Below the pieces are notes generated by a model. That model was given only the letters and a program-made list of their open reading frames with translations, was not told where the DNA came from and made no database searches. This document shows, piece by piece, positions 1 through 8,524 of a stretch of 64,000 nt of DNA. Each line of letters starts with the position of its first letter. The first letter of the stretch is position 1. Origin of the DNA: Sphingobium jiangsuense (GTDB lineage: Bacteria; Pseudomonadota; Alphaproteobacteria; Sphingomonadales; Sphingomonadaceae); assembly GCF_014196495.1 (NCBI RefSeq), contig NZ_JACIDT010000017.1:1-64000 (forward strand). Reading direction: 5' to 3'. The position numbers and the translations under genes were made by a program.

Positions 1-393
1 ACCGCAAGATCGCCGCTTAATATCAACCCCAGGACGAGGCCCGCACTCCGCTAATTTACGCCGCGAGTTGTGCCAAATGTTCTGACGACGGACAGCGCCG
101 AACAGGCGGAGCGCCATGTCCACAGGCCGCCGTTCGGGCCGCATCCAGCGATCGACATGCTTGAGCGTATGCCGCAAGGTCTGGAGCGACGCGACAATGT
201 CGTAGAGCTGGGACTGCTCGCGCGCGCGGACACCGAAATCCTCAGCCAGCGCGTGGCAGAACCGGGACTCATGACTCGACAGAGCCTCAATGGCGCGCCG
301 CAGGCGGTCCTTGCGCAGCGCAGCCGATACGGGCGATGGATCGCGCGATTGCGCGCGCTGGCTTTCAAGGATCGCGCCCGGATCGTCGGTCAT
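1..393 (-). CDS. Aldehyde dehydrogenase, N-terminal part (coniferyl-aldehyde-dehydrogenase type), cut by window edge
   Basis: The gene starts at an ATG at 393 and runs off the left edge without a stop (131 codons). Residues 1-95 read as the helical N-terminus of coniferyl-aldehyde-type ALDHs: a DFG-type segment, then a W-M-R-P-E-R-R-P-V-D stretch. Family members oxidise aldehydes to acids with NAD(P)+. Its ATG overlaps the stop of the upstream lyase gene (ATGA), so it is the last visible gene of a leftward operon. After about residue 100 (below position ~95) the family pattern expected before the nucleotide-binding region is not recognisable, although the frame stays open. The gene may therefore be disrupted, or only diverged. 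The catalytic Cys/Glu part lies outside the window. Confidence 0.6.
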   Translation of the reverse strand, partial: MTDDPGAILESQRAQSRDPSPVSAALRKDRLRRAIEALSSHESRFCHALAEDFGVRAREQSQLYDIVASLQTLRHTLKHVDRWMRPERRPVDMALRLFGAVRRQNIWHNSRRKLAECGPRPGVDIKRRSCG

Positions 394-1274
394 GATTGAA
401 GTACCTCTCCTGTTGTCGCGAGCAGCCGTTGCGCGGCTACAAGATGCGGACGGTCCAGCATCCGGCCGCCAAGTCCCACGACGCCGCTTCCAGGCGACGC
501 GGCGAAGGCCGCGACGACTGCCCTGGCGTCCTCGATCTCCGTCTCGCTCGGCGCGAAGACCTCGTTGATGACGGAAACCTGATCGGGATGGATCGCAATC
601 TTGCCCGCAAAGCCGGCGTGCCGTGCAGCAAGACCGGCTGCCCGCAATCCTTCGCCGTCACGAAAATCGGCATGAAGCGTATCGATCGCAGGCACGTCGC
701 ACGCCGCCGCGGCCAGAAGGGCAAGCGCGCGCGCCAGGCGAAAGCTGTCGTCCCATTCGCCGGACGGACGCTTGTTCCCGCGGGCGCCAAGCACTGTCGC
801 CAGATCCTCGCCGCCCCAGGTCAAGGCATGAAGCCGCCCGATCGGCGCGGTGAGTTCCGGCAATCTGAGCACCGCCGCAGCCGTCTCGGTAACGACGGGG
901 AGAATGCCGATGGCACCGGGAGCGATGCCCTTCGCGCTCTCCGCCATATCCAGGTAATGCCCGCAACGATCGATGTCGTGACGGCCGCAAGCCTTGGGGA
1001 GAACGATGCCGGCGACGGCCGCGTGAGTCGCCGCGAGTAGGTCTTCGAGTACATGGGGGCTGTCGAGCGGATTGATCCGCACATAGAGCTTGGGCACAGT
1101 GCTGCCATCGAGATCGGCGAGTTGGCCGGCGAGCAGCTTCCGGGCCTCCGCCTTGCGGTCGGGCGCCACGGAATCCTCCAGATCGAGGATCAAGGCGTCG
1201 GCTTCCGATTGCAGCCCTCGGGCGATCTTCCGCTCATTGTCCGCGGGGACAAAGAGGAAGGAGCGCAGCATCAT
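390..1274 (-). CDS. HpcH/HpaI aldolase / citrate lyase (CitE-like) family acyl-CoA lyase
   Basis: This 294-residue TIM-barrel protein of the CitE/malyl-CoA lyase superfamily has the expected landmarks: [13 protein letters not shown] at the N-terminus, the acidic metal-binding segment LILDLEDSV near residue 35, an arginine in [10 protein letters not shown], and a GGEDLA motif near residue 160. Family members cleave or form C-C bonds in 3-hydroxyacyl-CoA thioesters (malyl-, citramalyl-, citryl-CoA) or hydrolyse malyl-CoA. The start at 1274 was chosen because its ATGA overlaps the stop of the MaoC gene. An upstream in-frame ATG at 1310 lies inside that gene. Coupling to a MaoC hydratase suggests hydration followed by retro-aldol cleavage of an unsaturated acyl-CoA. 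The substrate is unknown. Confidence 0.85.
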   Translation of the reverse strand: MMLRSFLFVPADNERKIARGLQSEADALILDLEDSVAPDRKAEARKLLAGQLADLDGSTVPKLYVRINPLDSPHVLEDLLAATHAAVAGIVLPKACGRHDIDRCGHYLDMAESAKGIAPGAIGILPVVTETAAAVLRLPELTAPIGRLHALTWGGEDLATVLGARGNKRPSGEWDDSFRLARALALLAAAACDVPAIDTLHADFRDGEGLRAAGLAARHAGFAGKIAIHPDQVSVINEVFAPSETEIEDARAVVAAFAASPGSGVVGLGGRMLDRPHLVAAQRLLATTGEVLQS

Positions 1275-1723
1275 ACCGATCGCCGCAGCATCAGTGCGGC
1301 GCGCAGGCATCGGGCGACAAGTTGGTCCTTCTGGTTGAAGGCCTGATGCTCGAAGGTGACGATGCCGGCATCATCCCGCGATTTGCTGATGCGGGCCTCC
1401 TTGACCGTGGTTCGAGCCTTTATGGTGTCGCCCACGAATACGGGAGCCGGAAAGCCGACATCTGTCATGCCGAGATTGGCGATGGTCGTGCCCAGCGTGG
1501 TGTCGCCAACCGAAAGACCGATCATAAGGCCAAGGGTGAAGATGCTGTTGACGAGCGGCTGCCCAAATTCCGTCCGCGCGCAATAGTCCGCGTCGAGATG
1601 GATCTGCGCGGGATTCATCGTCATCGTCGTGAACAGGACGTTGTCCGTTTCAGTAACGGTGCGCCTGGTTGCATGATCCAGGATCAGGCCCGGCGCCAAT
1701 TCCTCGAAATATAATCCGGCCAT
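1271..1723 (-). CDS. MaoC-like (R)-specific enoyl-CoA hydratase
   Basis: This 150-residue single hot-dog-domain protein contains the hydratase-2 style motif N-P-A-Q-I-H-L-D near residue 36, which supplies the catalytic Asp/His-type pair, followed by the typical G-D-T-I segment. MaoC proteins hydrate trans-2-enoyl-CoAs or mesaconyl/itaconyl-type thioesters. The start MAGLYFEEL at 1723 was chosen because the residues encoded upstream in the same frame overlap the preceding crotonase gene and look non-coding. It lies 25 bp downstream of the crotonase gene and overlaps the CitE-type lyase gene by 4 bp, so all are probably co-transcribed. A hydratase paired with a CitE-type lyase is the arrangement used for methyl-branched C5 acyl-CoAs, but the substrate here is inferred only. 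Confidence 0.85.
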   Translation of the reverse strand: MAGLYFEELAPGLILDHATRRTVTETDNVLFTTMTMNPAQIHLDADYCARTEFGQPLVNSIFTLGLMIGLSVGDTTLGTTIANLGMTDVGFPAPVFVGDTIKARTTVKEARISKSRDDAGIVTFEHQAFNQKDQLVARCLRAALMLRRSV

Positions 1724-1748
1724 GTCGATTCTTGATGTCCTTGTTGGT

Positions 1749-2525
1749 TCAGCCTTGAAAAACCGGCTGCTTACGGGTTGCGATGGCGTCGATCGCGCAG
1801 GGCACCTGATCGCCCGATGCAAGGGCGACAATTTCGGTGGCTTCGCGATCGAGATGGTCTGCCAGTCCCGATGTCCTGGCCGCCTCGGTGAGGCGCTTGA
1901 TGGCCGCATAGGCCGCTGTCGGCCCCGAAGCCAATTGATCGGCGAAGGCCACCGCTTTGCCCTGAAGGTCCGCTTCGGGCACGACCTCATCCACGACTCC
2001 GATGCTTCGCGCCTCTTGCGCCGACAGGAAACGTGAACTGATCAGAAGCGCCGTCGCGCGCCTGGCCCCCAACGCGCGGGTCAGGAAGTAGCTGACGCCC
2101 GCGTCGGCGCTCAGGCCCAGGCGGGAATAGCCGGTCGAAAACCGAGCCGTGTCGGCGCACAGAATGAAATCGGCCGAAAGCGCGAGTCCGAAGCCGCCGC
2201 CAATCGCATTGCCCTGGACGGCGGAAACAATGGGCAGGGGCAGTTCGCACAACTTGAGCTGGGCTTCATGGAAGCGGGCGGCCATATCGCGCAGGACATC
2301 CGCCACGCCATTTCCTGAAGCGGCGAGATGACGAACATCACCGCCAAGACTGAAATTCGCGCCGCGCGCGTCAATCAGGATCGCGCGGCCCGGATCGGCG
2401 CAGGCGGCCTCAATCGCTTTTGCGAGATCGGCAATGAACTCAGGGTCGACGGCGTTTCCTGCTTCCGGGCGGTTGAGGGTCAACCGCCCTACCGCGCCTT
2501 CACGCGCATATTCGACAAGGGCCAT
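1749..2525 (-). CDS. Enoyl-CoA hydratase/isomerase (crotonase) family protein, isomerase-like active site
   Basis: This 258-residue crotonase-fold protein has the oxyanion-hole segments [11 protein letters not shown] (residues ~56-66) and [15 protein letters not shown] (~105-120). The first catalytic Glu of hydratases (GGGCE) is absent, since the sequence reads GGGFG. The second position lies in [14 protein letters not shown], where an Asp sits as in PaaG/ECI-type isomerases. A double-bond isomerase or ring-reshaping role is therefore more likely than simple hydration. It is the first gene of the leftward operon crotonase-MaoC-lyase-ALDH. Its promoter region is shared with the divergent GST gene and contains one half of an 11-bp inverted repeat. 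Confidence 0.85.
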   Translation of the reverse strand: MALVEYAREGAVGRLTLNRPEAGNAVDPEFIADLAKAIEAACADPGRAILIDARGANFSLGGDVRHLAASGNGVADVLRDMAARFHEAQLKLCELPLPIVSAVQGNAIGGGFGLALSADFILCADTARFSTGYSRLGLSADAGVSYFLTRALGARRATALLISSRFLSAQEARSIGVVDEVVPEADLQGKAVAFADQLASGPTAAYAAIKRLTEAARTSGLADHLDREATEIVALASGDQVPCAIDAIATRKQPVFQG

Positions 2526-2557
2526 AGGACGCTATCCTCTCATTGCCGAGCTTGTGA

Positions 2558-2617
2558 TGTGCATTGACCCAAGCTCGCCCAAACCCTATCTTCCCTAAAT
2601 AGTGTCGTCAATGCACA
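2558..2617. promoter_or_regulatory. Paired operator half-sites in the divergent crotonase/GST promoter
   Basis: TGTGCATTGAC at 2558-2568 and its exact reverse complement GTCAATGCACA at 2607-2617 flank the 117-bp divergent spacer centrally, with 38 bp between them. Each arm points away from its own gene in the same relative orientation, as expected if one regulator controls both transcription units. The AATGCAC core recurs upstream of 6438 and 13938, and AATAGTGTCGT at 2598-2608 recurs exactly at 6370-6380. The MarR-type regulator encoded at 5681 is the obvious candidate to bind here; that assignment is inference. Confidence 0.5.
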
Positions 2618-2642
2618 GTTTTAAGAATGACGGGAGAGCGCC

Positions 2643-3347
2643 GTGGCAGGGATCATCCTCCATCAACTGGAAATTTCACCGTTTTGCGACAAGGTGCGGC
2701 GTGTTCTCACCTATAAAGGCCTCGACTATGCGGTGCATAATGTGCCCATGGCGGACCTCGGCAAACTCAAGCGGCTGTCGCCGGTCGGAAAGGTTCCGAT
2801 CCTTGAACTGGATGGGCGCGTCCTGCACGATTCGAGCGACATCTGCCGCGCGCTCGACCTCCACGCCCCCCAGCCCGCCCTTTTTCCGCAGGAGCCGAAG
2901 GCCCGCGCGCTGGTCGACCTGCTGGAAGACTGGGCAGACGAGAGCCTCTATTTCTTCGAGATGACGATGCGGTTCACCTGGCCTTATGACCGCGAACGCT
3001 GGGTGAGCGAAATCCTCAAATATGACAATGCGTTGATGCGGCGCATCGCCCGGCCGCTGGTTCCCTATCTCACGCGAAAGCAAGGAACCGGACAGGGCCT
3101 CGCGCGCCGGAGCGAAGCCGACATTCTGGAAGAACTGAAACGCCACGCGCGGGCGCTTGGCGCCCTGCTGGATGGTCGGGACTTCCTCGTTGGCGAGAGC
3201 CTCACGCTGGCGGACATTGCGGTGGTGTCCCAACTGGAATGTGTCGCCGGTTCCGGGCGCGGCCTGGACGTGCTGCGCAGCGAGCCTGCCATATTGCCGT
3301 GGATGGAGCGCGTAGAGGCCCTGACGGGAGGCCCCGCCATCCGGTGA
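2643..3347 (+). CDS. Glutathione S-transferase family protein
   Basis: This 234-residue protein has a thioredoxin-like N-terminal domain (residues ~4-80) and an all-helical C-terminal domain. The N-terminal motif S-P-F-C-D-K-V-R near residue 12 offers Ser/Cys candidates for activating glutathione. VGKVPILELDG (~52-62) contains the conserved cis-Pro, and DSSD (~67) corresponds to the glutathione gamma-glutamyl site. Sphingomonad GSTs include beta-etherases and dehalogenating or isomerising enzymes; I cannot assign one. The start at 2643 follows the purine-rich ribosome site GGGAGAG. It stands alone between two regulated promoters, divergent from the crotonase operon, and probably belongs to the same regulon. 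Confidence 0.85.
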   Translation: MAGIILHQLEISPFCDKVRRVLTYKGLDYAVHNVPMADLGKLKRLSPVGKVPILELDGRVLHDSSDICRALDLHAPQPALFPQEPKARALVDLLEDWADESLYFFEMTMRFTWPYDRERWVSEILKYDNALMRRIARPLVPYLTRKQGTGQGLARRSEADILEELKRHARALGALLDGRDFLVGESLTLADIAVVSQLECVAGSGRGLDVLRSEPAILPWMERVEALTGGPAIR

Positions 3348-3383
3348 GACAGCGCATCGCAAGCGCCATTTTGTTCATTCAAT

Positions 3384-3408
3384 AAACACTTGCCAAAATG
3401 CAGTGTTT
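3384..3408. promoter_or_regulatory. Inverted-repeat operator upstream of the 3595 gene
   Basis: AAACACT at 3384-3390 and AGTGTTT at 3402-3408 form a perfect 7-bp inverted repeat with an 11-bp spacer. It contains ACTTGCCAAAATGCA (3388-3402), which matches ACTTGCCATAATGCA at 6389-6403 in 14 of 15 positions. The site lies about 190 bp before the ATG at 3595. It is a good candidate for the operator shared by the catabolic promoters of this region. Confidence 0.45.
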
Positions 3409-3594
3409 GGCTAGATAGAACCCCAAGTGCTGATCGGGAACATGCCGTGATCGAGGCCGAACCGCTTACATTTCCGCCCGGAAACAGGTTGGATTTCAAG
3501 CGATCGAGTCCCTGCCCTGGTGCGACCGATCGGCGCGTAGCCAGTCGCAAGATCGCCCATTTTCGCGATCTCTGCAGATGCGAAGGAGAGGCCC

Positions 3595-4809
3595 ATGGGC
3601 AAGCATAGTATCGAAATCACACCGGCCGAACGTGACGATCTCGTGGCGCGTGCGCGCAAGCTCGCCGAGAGCTTTTCGGCGGTAGGCGCCAAGGCCGACG
3701 AAGAAAACCAACTGCCGCTCGAACTCGTCCCCCTCTACAAGGAAAGCGGTCTCGCGAAGCTCATCGTTCCCAAGAAATATGGTGGCTTCGGCGCCGACCT
3801 GTGGACCGTGGCGCTGGTCGAGAAGGAACTGGCTTCCTGGGGCGATCCGGCGATCACCCTGTCCTTCAACATGCACCATGTGATGGTGGGCATCTTTCGC
3901 GATCTCTTGCAGGAGGAAGCGCGAACCAGGCTGTTCAGGCAGGTGGTCGAGGACAATGCCCTGATCTCCGGTCCGTTCAGCGAGGAACGCGCCGGCTTTT
4001 CCACCATCGCGGATACGGTTGCCGTCCCCGACGGCAATGGTGGATGGCATGTTTCGGGCAAGAAGAACTGGGCAACCTTCATCGAGGGGGCGGACATCGT
4101 CACCTTCAACGCCACCATTACCGACGCCGATGGAAAGGTTCCGGAGGACTATGAAGAGCACAAGGCACGCGAGTCGGTCTTCATTGTTCCGGTGAACACG
4201 CCGGGGATCAGCATCCAGCGTACCTGGGATACGTTCAGCATGCGGGCTTCGGGCACGCAGACCTGCGTGTTCGACAAGGTGCCGGTGCCCGCCGACGGTT
4301 ATGGCGGCCCGTTCCGCACCGGCCTGATCGGCGAAATGGAATGGGTAAGCTTCCCGTTCGCCGGCGTCTATCTGGGCGTTGCGGACCGGGCCTTGCGCCT
4401 GGTTCGGGATTCGCTCGCGAAGAAGTCGCTCGGCCATACCGTGTCGGGCGCGAACGTGATGGTCCGGGACGTGGGGCATATCCAGCACCAGCTCGGCCAG
4501 GCGATCGTGGAACTGGAACTGGCTGAACGCGCAGTGCGCGGAACCGCCGACCTTCTGGCGGCAGGCGAAGATGCGAACTGGAGCGCGGCTGAGCGCCCTG
4601 CACGGATTTCGATCGCGAAGATCGCCGCGACCGAGGCCGCCGTGCGGGTTTCCGATATCGCCATGCGCCTGACCGGCGGCGGAGCGATCCGGCGCGGTGG
4701 ACCGCTGGAGCGCGCGTTCCGCGACGCGCGCGCCGGCATCTACCACCCACTTTCCGGAGATGCCGTTTACGAATTGCTTGGGAAATCGCAACTCGGCGTA
4801 CTTGGCTAA
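3595..4809 (+). CDS. Acyl-CoA-dehydrogenase-fold flavoprotein, possibly an FMNH2-dependent monooxygenase
   Basis: This 404-residue protein has the full ACAD fold: an N-terminal helical domain, a central beta domain with ISGPFSEERAG (residues ~122-132) and the KKNWATF segment, and a C-terminal helical domain ending LTGGGAIRRGGPLERAFRDAR. Where classical ACADs have Y-E-G-T-S with the catalytic Glu, this protein reads I-Y-H-P-L-S. A His at that place is typical of the DszC/HsaA-like flavin monooxygenase branch. An FMN reductase is encoded 79 bp downstream, which supports a two-component monooxygenase. A Glu in the helix-G region (M-E-W) could still serve as an isovaleryl-CoA-dehydrogenase-type base, so ordinary dehydrogenase activity is not excluded. 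The ribosome site AAGGAGAGG precedes the start. Confidence 0.75.
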   Translation: MGKHSIEITPAERDDLVARARKLAESFSAVGAKADEENQLPLELVPLYKESGLAKLIVPKKYGGFGADLWTVALVEKELASWGDPAITLSFNMHHVMVGIFRDLLQEEARTRLFRQVVEDNALISGPFSEERAGFSTIADTVAVPDGNGGWHVSGKKNWATFIEGADIVTFNATITDADGKVPEDYEEHKARESVFIVPVNTPGISIQRTWDTFSMRASGTQTCVFDKVPVPADGYGGPFRTGLIGEMEWVSFPFAGVYLGVADRALRLVRDSLAKKSLGHTVSGANVMVRDVGHIQHQLGQAIVELELAERAVRGTADLLAAGEDANWSAAERPARISIAKIAATEAAVRVSDIAMRLTGGGAIRRGGPLERAFRDARAGIYHPLSGDAVYELLGKSQLGVLG

Positions 4810-4888
4810 GGTCGCTGTCCGGCACCGGCACGTAAGCGCCGGTGCCGGCCCCTGGGCTCGCCCTCTTCCCGGCGAAGGTAATTATTTC

Positions 4889-5482
4889 ATGACTGCTGCA
4901 TCGCCCTTCATTCTCGGCATAGGCGGAACGGTCTCTCCTGGGGGATCAACCGAGCAGGCCCTTGCCATGGCTCTCGCAACGGCCGAACAACTGGGTGCGC
5001 GGACGCTGTTGTTCGGCGGCGCGGACCTGGGCCGACTACCACACTACCTCAGCCCTCGCGCCATGGATGTTCCGGAGGCGAGAACGCTGGTTGACGCGGT
5101 GCGGCGCGCCGACGGCGTGATCATCGCCAGTCCGGGATATCACGGGTCGATTTCCGGCCTGGTCAAGAACGCGATCGATTATGTCGAAGAAACCGCGAAA
5201 GATCCCCGTGCCTATCTGGACGGTGTTCCGGTCGGTTTGATCGCTACCGCCTATGGCTGGCAGGCAACAGGGTCTACCCTCGCTGCGCTTCGCTCGATCA
5301 CCCACGCCCTGCGGGGATGGCCGACGCCGCTTGGCGCGGCTGTCAACAGTTCCGGAGGCCTGTTCAGGGATGGCAGATGCACGGACGCGGCCGTTTGCGA
5401 TCAACTCGCTTTGGTCGGGCGCCAAGTATATGATTTCGCGCGGCTCCGCACGGCTAGCGGCGGCGGGGAACCCGCACCATAG
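4889..5482 (+). CDS. NAD(P)H-dependent FMN reductase (flavodoxin-like, SsuE/ArsH type)
   Basis: This 197-residue flavodoxin-like protein begins FILGIGGTVSPGGSTEQAL, in which the loop after strand 1 is the phosphate-binding region for FMN. ASPGYHGSISGLVKNAIDY (residues ~88-106) is the second flavin-binding stretch typical of NADPH-dependent FMN reductases. Such enzymes supply reduced FMN to partner monooxygenases. The ATG at 4889 was chosen because residues encoded upstream in the same frame overlap the preceding gene. Its position directly behind the ACAD-fold protein suggests that the two work as an oxygenase/reductase pair. This is inference from context. Confidence 0.8.
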   Translation: MTAASPFILGIGGTVSPGGSTEQALAMALATAEQLGARTLLFGGADLGRLPHYLSPRAMDVPEARTLVDAVRRADGVIIASPGYHGSISGLVKNAIDYVEETAKDPRAYLDGVPVGLIATAYGWQATGSTLAALRSITHALRGWPTPLGAAVNSSGGLFRDGRCTDAAVCDQLALVGRQVYDFARLRTASGGGEPAP

Positions 5483-5680
5483 CCTGATTGTAGCACATTT
5501 ATCGGCTGGTCGGAGAGGCGCTTTGAGAGATTTGCTCTTTCATGGAGACGCCCCCAAATCGCACGCATACGCCACATCAGATCGCACAATAATACACTTT
5601 CGTCATTGTCCTTTGATTGTAATGTTTTCAAGCGCCACTGAATATTCTATGAAGGGCGCAGGCAGATATCGAGGACGTAG

Positions 5681-6295
5681 ATGACGGCGCAAACGGCCAC
5701 CCGGCAGAAGAGGAAGGATGATGCGGTAGCCGAGCCGGCATATGGCCCGCCGCTCCCGTTGGTCGGCGAGTTGCTGAACTTCTTCTATCCGATCCACTAT
5801 CGGATCGGCATGGACCTCGAAACGGTGATGTGTCAGGGGCGCATCTCTCGCAAGCAGGCGGCGATCCTGTGGCTCATTCATTCGCGCGCGGATGCAGCCG
5901 GTTGGGTGCGGCGCAAGGATATCGAAACTCGCCTCGCCACTTGGTTCGAGATGAGCAATTCAAACGTATCGAAGCTGTTGCGCGAATTGTCCAAGCCGCC
6001 CCTCTCTCTCGTTTCGCAAATCGAGAATCCTGATTCGGGGCGTGAGAAAGTCGTCAGACTGACAAAGGCCGGCGAGAAGTTCGTCGACGGAATGGTCAAG
6101 GCGTCGGTCGACTATCTGGCGGGCCAGTTATCGCATCTAACCACGGATGAATTGCGCTGGGGCGTCGATTTCTTTGCCTTATCGTTCCGCAATTCAGCCC
6201 GTGAAGCGCGCCTCAACGGCGCAATCCCGCACCTTGCGCCCCCGCCCGGTGAGATCGAAGGGGCCAACGAGCGGTCGCATCCGCCAACACGCTAA
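5681..6295 (+). CDS. MarR-family winged-helix transcriptional regulator
   Basis: This 204-residue protein has a winged helix-turn-helix between residues ~55 and 135: a helix with ISRKQAAILWLIHSRAD, a recognition-helix region with EMSNSNVSKLLRELSK, and a wing containing NPDSGREKVVRLTKAGEKF. The layout is that of MarR proteins. These usually repress catabolic or efflux genes and are released by an aromatic acid or its CoA thioester. It sits alone between the reductase gene and the acyl-CoA dehydrogenase operon, in the middle of the catabolic cluster. It is therefore the best candidate to bind the repeated AATGCAC-type motifs in front of at least four promoters. Confidence 0.85.
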   Translation: MTAQTATRQKRKDDAVAEPAYGPPLPLVGELLNFFYPIHYRIGMDLETVMCQGRISRKQAAILWLIHSRADAAGWVRRKDIETRLATWFEMSNSNVSKLLRELSKPPLSLVSQIENPDSGREKVVRLTKAGEKFVDGMVKASVDYLAGQLSHLTTDELRWGVDFFALSFRNSAREARLNGAIPHLAPPPGEIEGANERSHPPTR

Positions 6296-6369
6296 ATTCA
6301 GCGTCATTCTCTTTTCATCGCGGCCTTCGCATGAGGGCCGCGTTTGCATGCCCATTTGCCGCAGTTCTG

Positions 6370-6404
6370 AATAGTGTCGTAATAGAATACTTGCCATAAT
6401 GCAC
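6370..6404. promoter_or_regulatory. Candidate operator upstream of the 6438 operon
   Basis: AATAGTGTCGT at 6370-6380 is identical to 2598-2608. It is followed by ACTTGCCATAATGCA (6389-6403), nearly identical to 3388-3402, and by the AATGCAC core (6398-6404). The block ends 33 bp before the first possible start codon of the long rightward operon that runs from 6438 to about 13.8 kb. This promoter combines the elements seen separately at the other two sites. Confidence 0.5.
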
Positions 6405-6437
6405 ATTCCTGCTAGGAGACGATTCACAGCCTGATCA

Positions 6438-7652
6438 ATGGCGGAAGAGGATGCATGCGGCATGGCGGAAAGCGATCAATCCGAGGCGTGGACATATCGG
6501 CTCAATACCGAGCGTCAGGAGATTCTCGACCAGGCCGACCGTTACGCGCGCGCCGAACTCTATCCGCTTGCCGAGCGGATGGATGGCGAGGAATGGTGGC
6601 CGGTCGATATTATGAGGCGGCTTGGCCATGCCGGCTATCTCGGCATTACGACTCCGGCGCAGTTCGGCGGGCTTGAGTCGGACATTTTCACCGCTGGACT
6701 TGTCGCGCAAGCCTTCGCACGATGGAACCATGCCCTCGCGCTCAGCTGGGTCGTTCACGAAAATCTTTGCCTCAACAACATCTATGCCAATGCTGACGAC
6801 GAGCAGCGTACGCGCTTCCTGCCAAGGCTGTGCTCGGGCGAATGGACCGGTGCGCTTGGGCTGACGGAACCCGGTGCCGGTTCGGACGCGCTCGGTTCGA
6901 TGCGCGCCACCGCGCGCCGGGATGGCGACGACTATGTGCTCAACGGCACCAAGATCTTCATCACCAACGGCCCGGTCGCTGACGTGGTGCTGGTCTATGC
7001 CAAGACCGATCCGGCGGCGGGAGCCAAGGGAATCTCGGCCTTCGTCGTCGAAACGGATCGGCCGGGTTTCCATGTTGCCCAGAAGCTCGAGAAAATGGGC
7101 TGGCGTGGCAGCCAGACCGGTGAGCTGGTATTCGACGAATGCCGCGTACCGGCCGCCAATCTGCTGCGAGAGGAGAATAGCGGCGTCCGGGTCGTCATGA
7201 GCGGCCTCGATCTCGAACGCGCGATGATCTCGCCCCTGTGCCTGGGCATTTGCGAACGGGCGCTCGAATTGTCGGTCGATTATGCCAAGACCCGCGTACA
7301 GTTCGGCAAGGCCATTGGCGAGTTTCAGATGGTGCAGTCGCGCCTCGCCGATATGTATGTCGCCGTCCAGACGCTGCGCGGCTTCTGCTATCAGGTTCTC
7401 TCGCGCTGCTCCGAACTGGGGCATGGCGAGGGCGGACGCGGCGAGATTCACGCCCTGACGGCCGCCTCGGTCCTCTACGCCGCCAACACCATGAACCAGG
7501 TGCTGGACAATGCGGTCCAAGTGCATGGCGGCACCGGCTATATCTGGGAGTCGGAGATCAACCGGCTCTTCCGCGCCACCAAGCTCATGGAGATCGGCGC
7601 GGGAACCACAGAGGTCCGCAAGCTCATCATCGCCGGCGAACTGCTCAAATGA
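6438..7652 (+). CDS. Acyl-CoA dehydrogenase (isovaleryl-CoA dehydrogenase-like)
   Basis: This 404-residue flavoprotein has all ACAD signatures: ALGLTEPGAGSDALGSM (residues ~136-152) at the FAD/substrate site, GTKIFITNG (~168-176), and the C-terminal RDAR-like ATKLMEIGAGTTEV. The segment SGLDLERAM resembles the helix-G region of isovaleryl-CoA dehydrogenase, in which the Glu acts as catalytic base. It probably forms the 2,3-double bond of a branched or bulky acyl-CoA and passes electrons to ETF. An alternative ATG at 6462 has a better-placed purine-rich stretch upstream, so the first eight residues are uncertain. Its stop overlaps the ATG of the next SDR gene. Confidence 0.9.
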   Translation: MAEEDACGMAESDQSEAWTYRLNTERQEILDQADRYARAELYPLAERMDGEEWWPVDIMRRLGHAGYLGITTPAQFGGLESDIFTAGLVAQAFARWNHALALSWVVHENLCLNNIYANADDEQRTRFLPRLCSGEWTGALGLTEPGAGSDALGSMRATARRDGDDYVLNGTKIFITNGPVADVVLVYAKTDPAAGAKGISAFVVETDRPGFHVAQKLEKMGWRGSQTGELVFDECRVPAANLLREENSGVRVVMSGLDLERAMISPLCLGICERALELSVDYAKTRVQFGKAIGEFQMVQSRLADMYVAVQTLRGFCYQVLSRCSELGHGEGGRGEIHALTAASVLYAANTMNQVLDNAVQVHGGTGYIWESEINRLFRATKLMEIGAGTTEVRKLIIAGELLK

Positions 7653-8524
7653 GCGCGCGTACTGTCGATGATCTTCGGCTGGACGATGCTCCGCTGGCGC
7701 TTGCGTCCGGCCTGCTCGACGGGCGCACGGCCATCGTGTCGGGCGGGGGCAGCGGGATCGGCAAAGCGGCGGCATGGGTGCTGGCGCGTCTCGGTGCAAG
7801 GGTTGCGATTTGCGGGCGCAACCCCGAACGGCTCGAAGCGGTGCAATCAGCCTTCGACGCGCGTGGTTGGCCCATCCTCGCCCACCCCTGCGATATTCGC
7901 GACGAGGCCGGGATAGAACGGCTGCTGGACGCCGTAGCGGCGCGTTTCGGCTTGCCGGATATCCTCATCAACAATGCCGGCGGCCAGTTCGCGCAAGGCG
8001 CGTCGCAGATCGCGCCCAAGGGCTGGCGGGCCGTCATAGAAACCAATCTGACGGGGTGCTGGCTGATGATGCAGGCCGTGGCCCGGCGATGGATCGACGG
8101 AGGCAGGGGCGGTGTCATCGTCAATGTCACGGCCGCCAACGGCCGCGGCATGCCGGGCATCGCGCACAGCGCCGCCGCGCGCGCCGGCGTCGAGAATGTG
8201 ACCCGCACCGCCGCGGTCGAATGGGCGCCCCATGGCATCCGCATCAACTGCCTCGCGCCCGGTCTTGTCGATAGCGGCGGCCTCTCTGTCTATCCGGAAG
8301 CCGCACGCGCCGCCTTCGCCCGCGCCAATCCCCAGCGCGCGACCGGCGATCCCTGGGACATCGCCCAGATCATCGCGTTTCTCGCCAGCGACACCACGCG
8401 ATTCCTCACCGGCACGACCATCACGGCCGATGGCGGCGGCGCCCTGTGGGGCGACCTCTGGACGATCGAGCGTCCGGTCTATTTCTCCGACTCCTTTCAG
8501 AAAGCAGAAATCCATGTCGCTTGA
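7649..8524 (+). CDS. SDR-family oxidoreductase without the catalytic Tyr (enoyl-CoA-reductase-like)
   Basis: This 291-residue Rossmann-fold protein has the nucleotide motif SGGGSGIGKA (residues ~31-40) and NNAGG (~108-112). At the usual YxxxK active site the sequence is H173-S-A-A-A177, so both Tyr and Lys are missing. This resembles peroxisomal trans-2-enoyl-CoA reductases and related dienoyl-CoA reductases rather than alcohol dehydrogenases. A likely role is NADPH-dependent reduction of a C=C bond in an acyl-CoA. The ATG at 7649 overlaps the acyl-CoA dehydrogenase stop, and the gene overlaps the next SDR gene by 11 bp, so expression is tightly coupled. Confidence 0.8.
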   Translation: MSARTVDDLRLDDAPLALASGLLDGRTAIVSGGGSGIGKAAAWVLARLGARVAICGRNPERLEAVQSAFDARGWPILAHPCDIRDEAGIERLLDAVAARFGLPDILINNAGGQFAQGASQIAPKGWRAVIETNLTGCWLMMQAVARRWIDGGRGGVIVNVTAANGRGMPGIAHSAAARAGVENVTRTAAVEWAPHGIRINCLAPGLVDSGGLSVYPEAARAAFARANPQRATGDPWDIAQIIAFLASDTTRFLTGTTITADGGGALWGDLWTIERPVYFSDSFQKAEIHVA

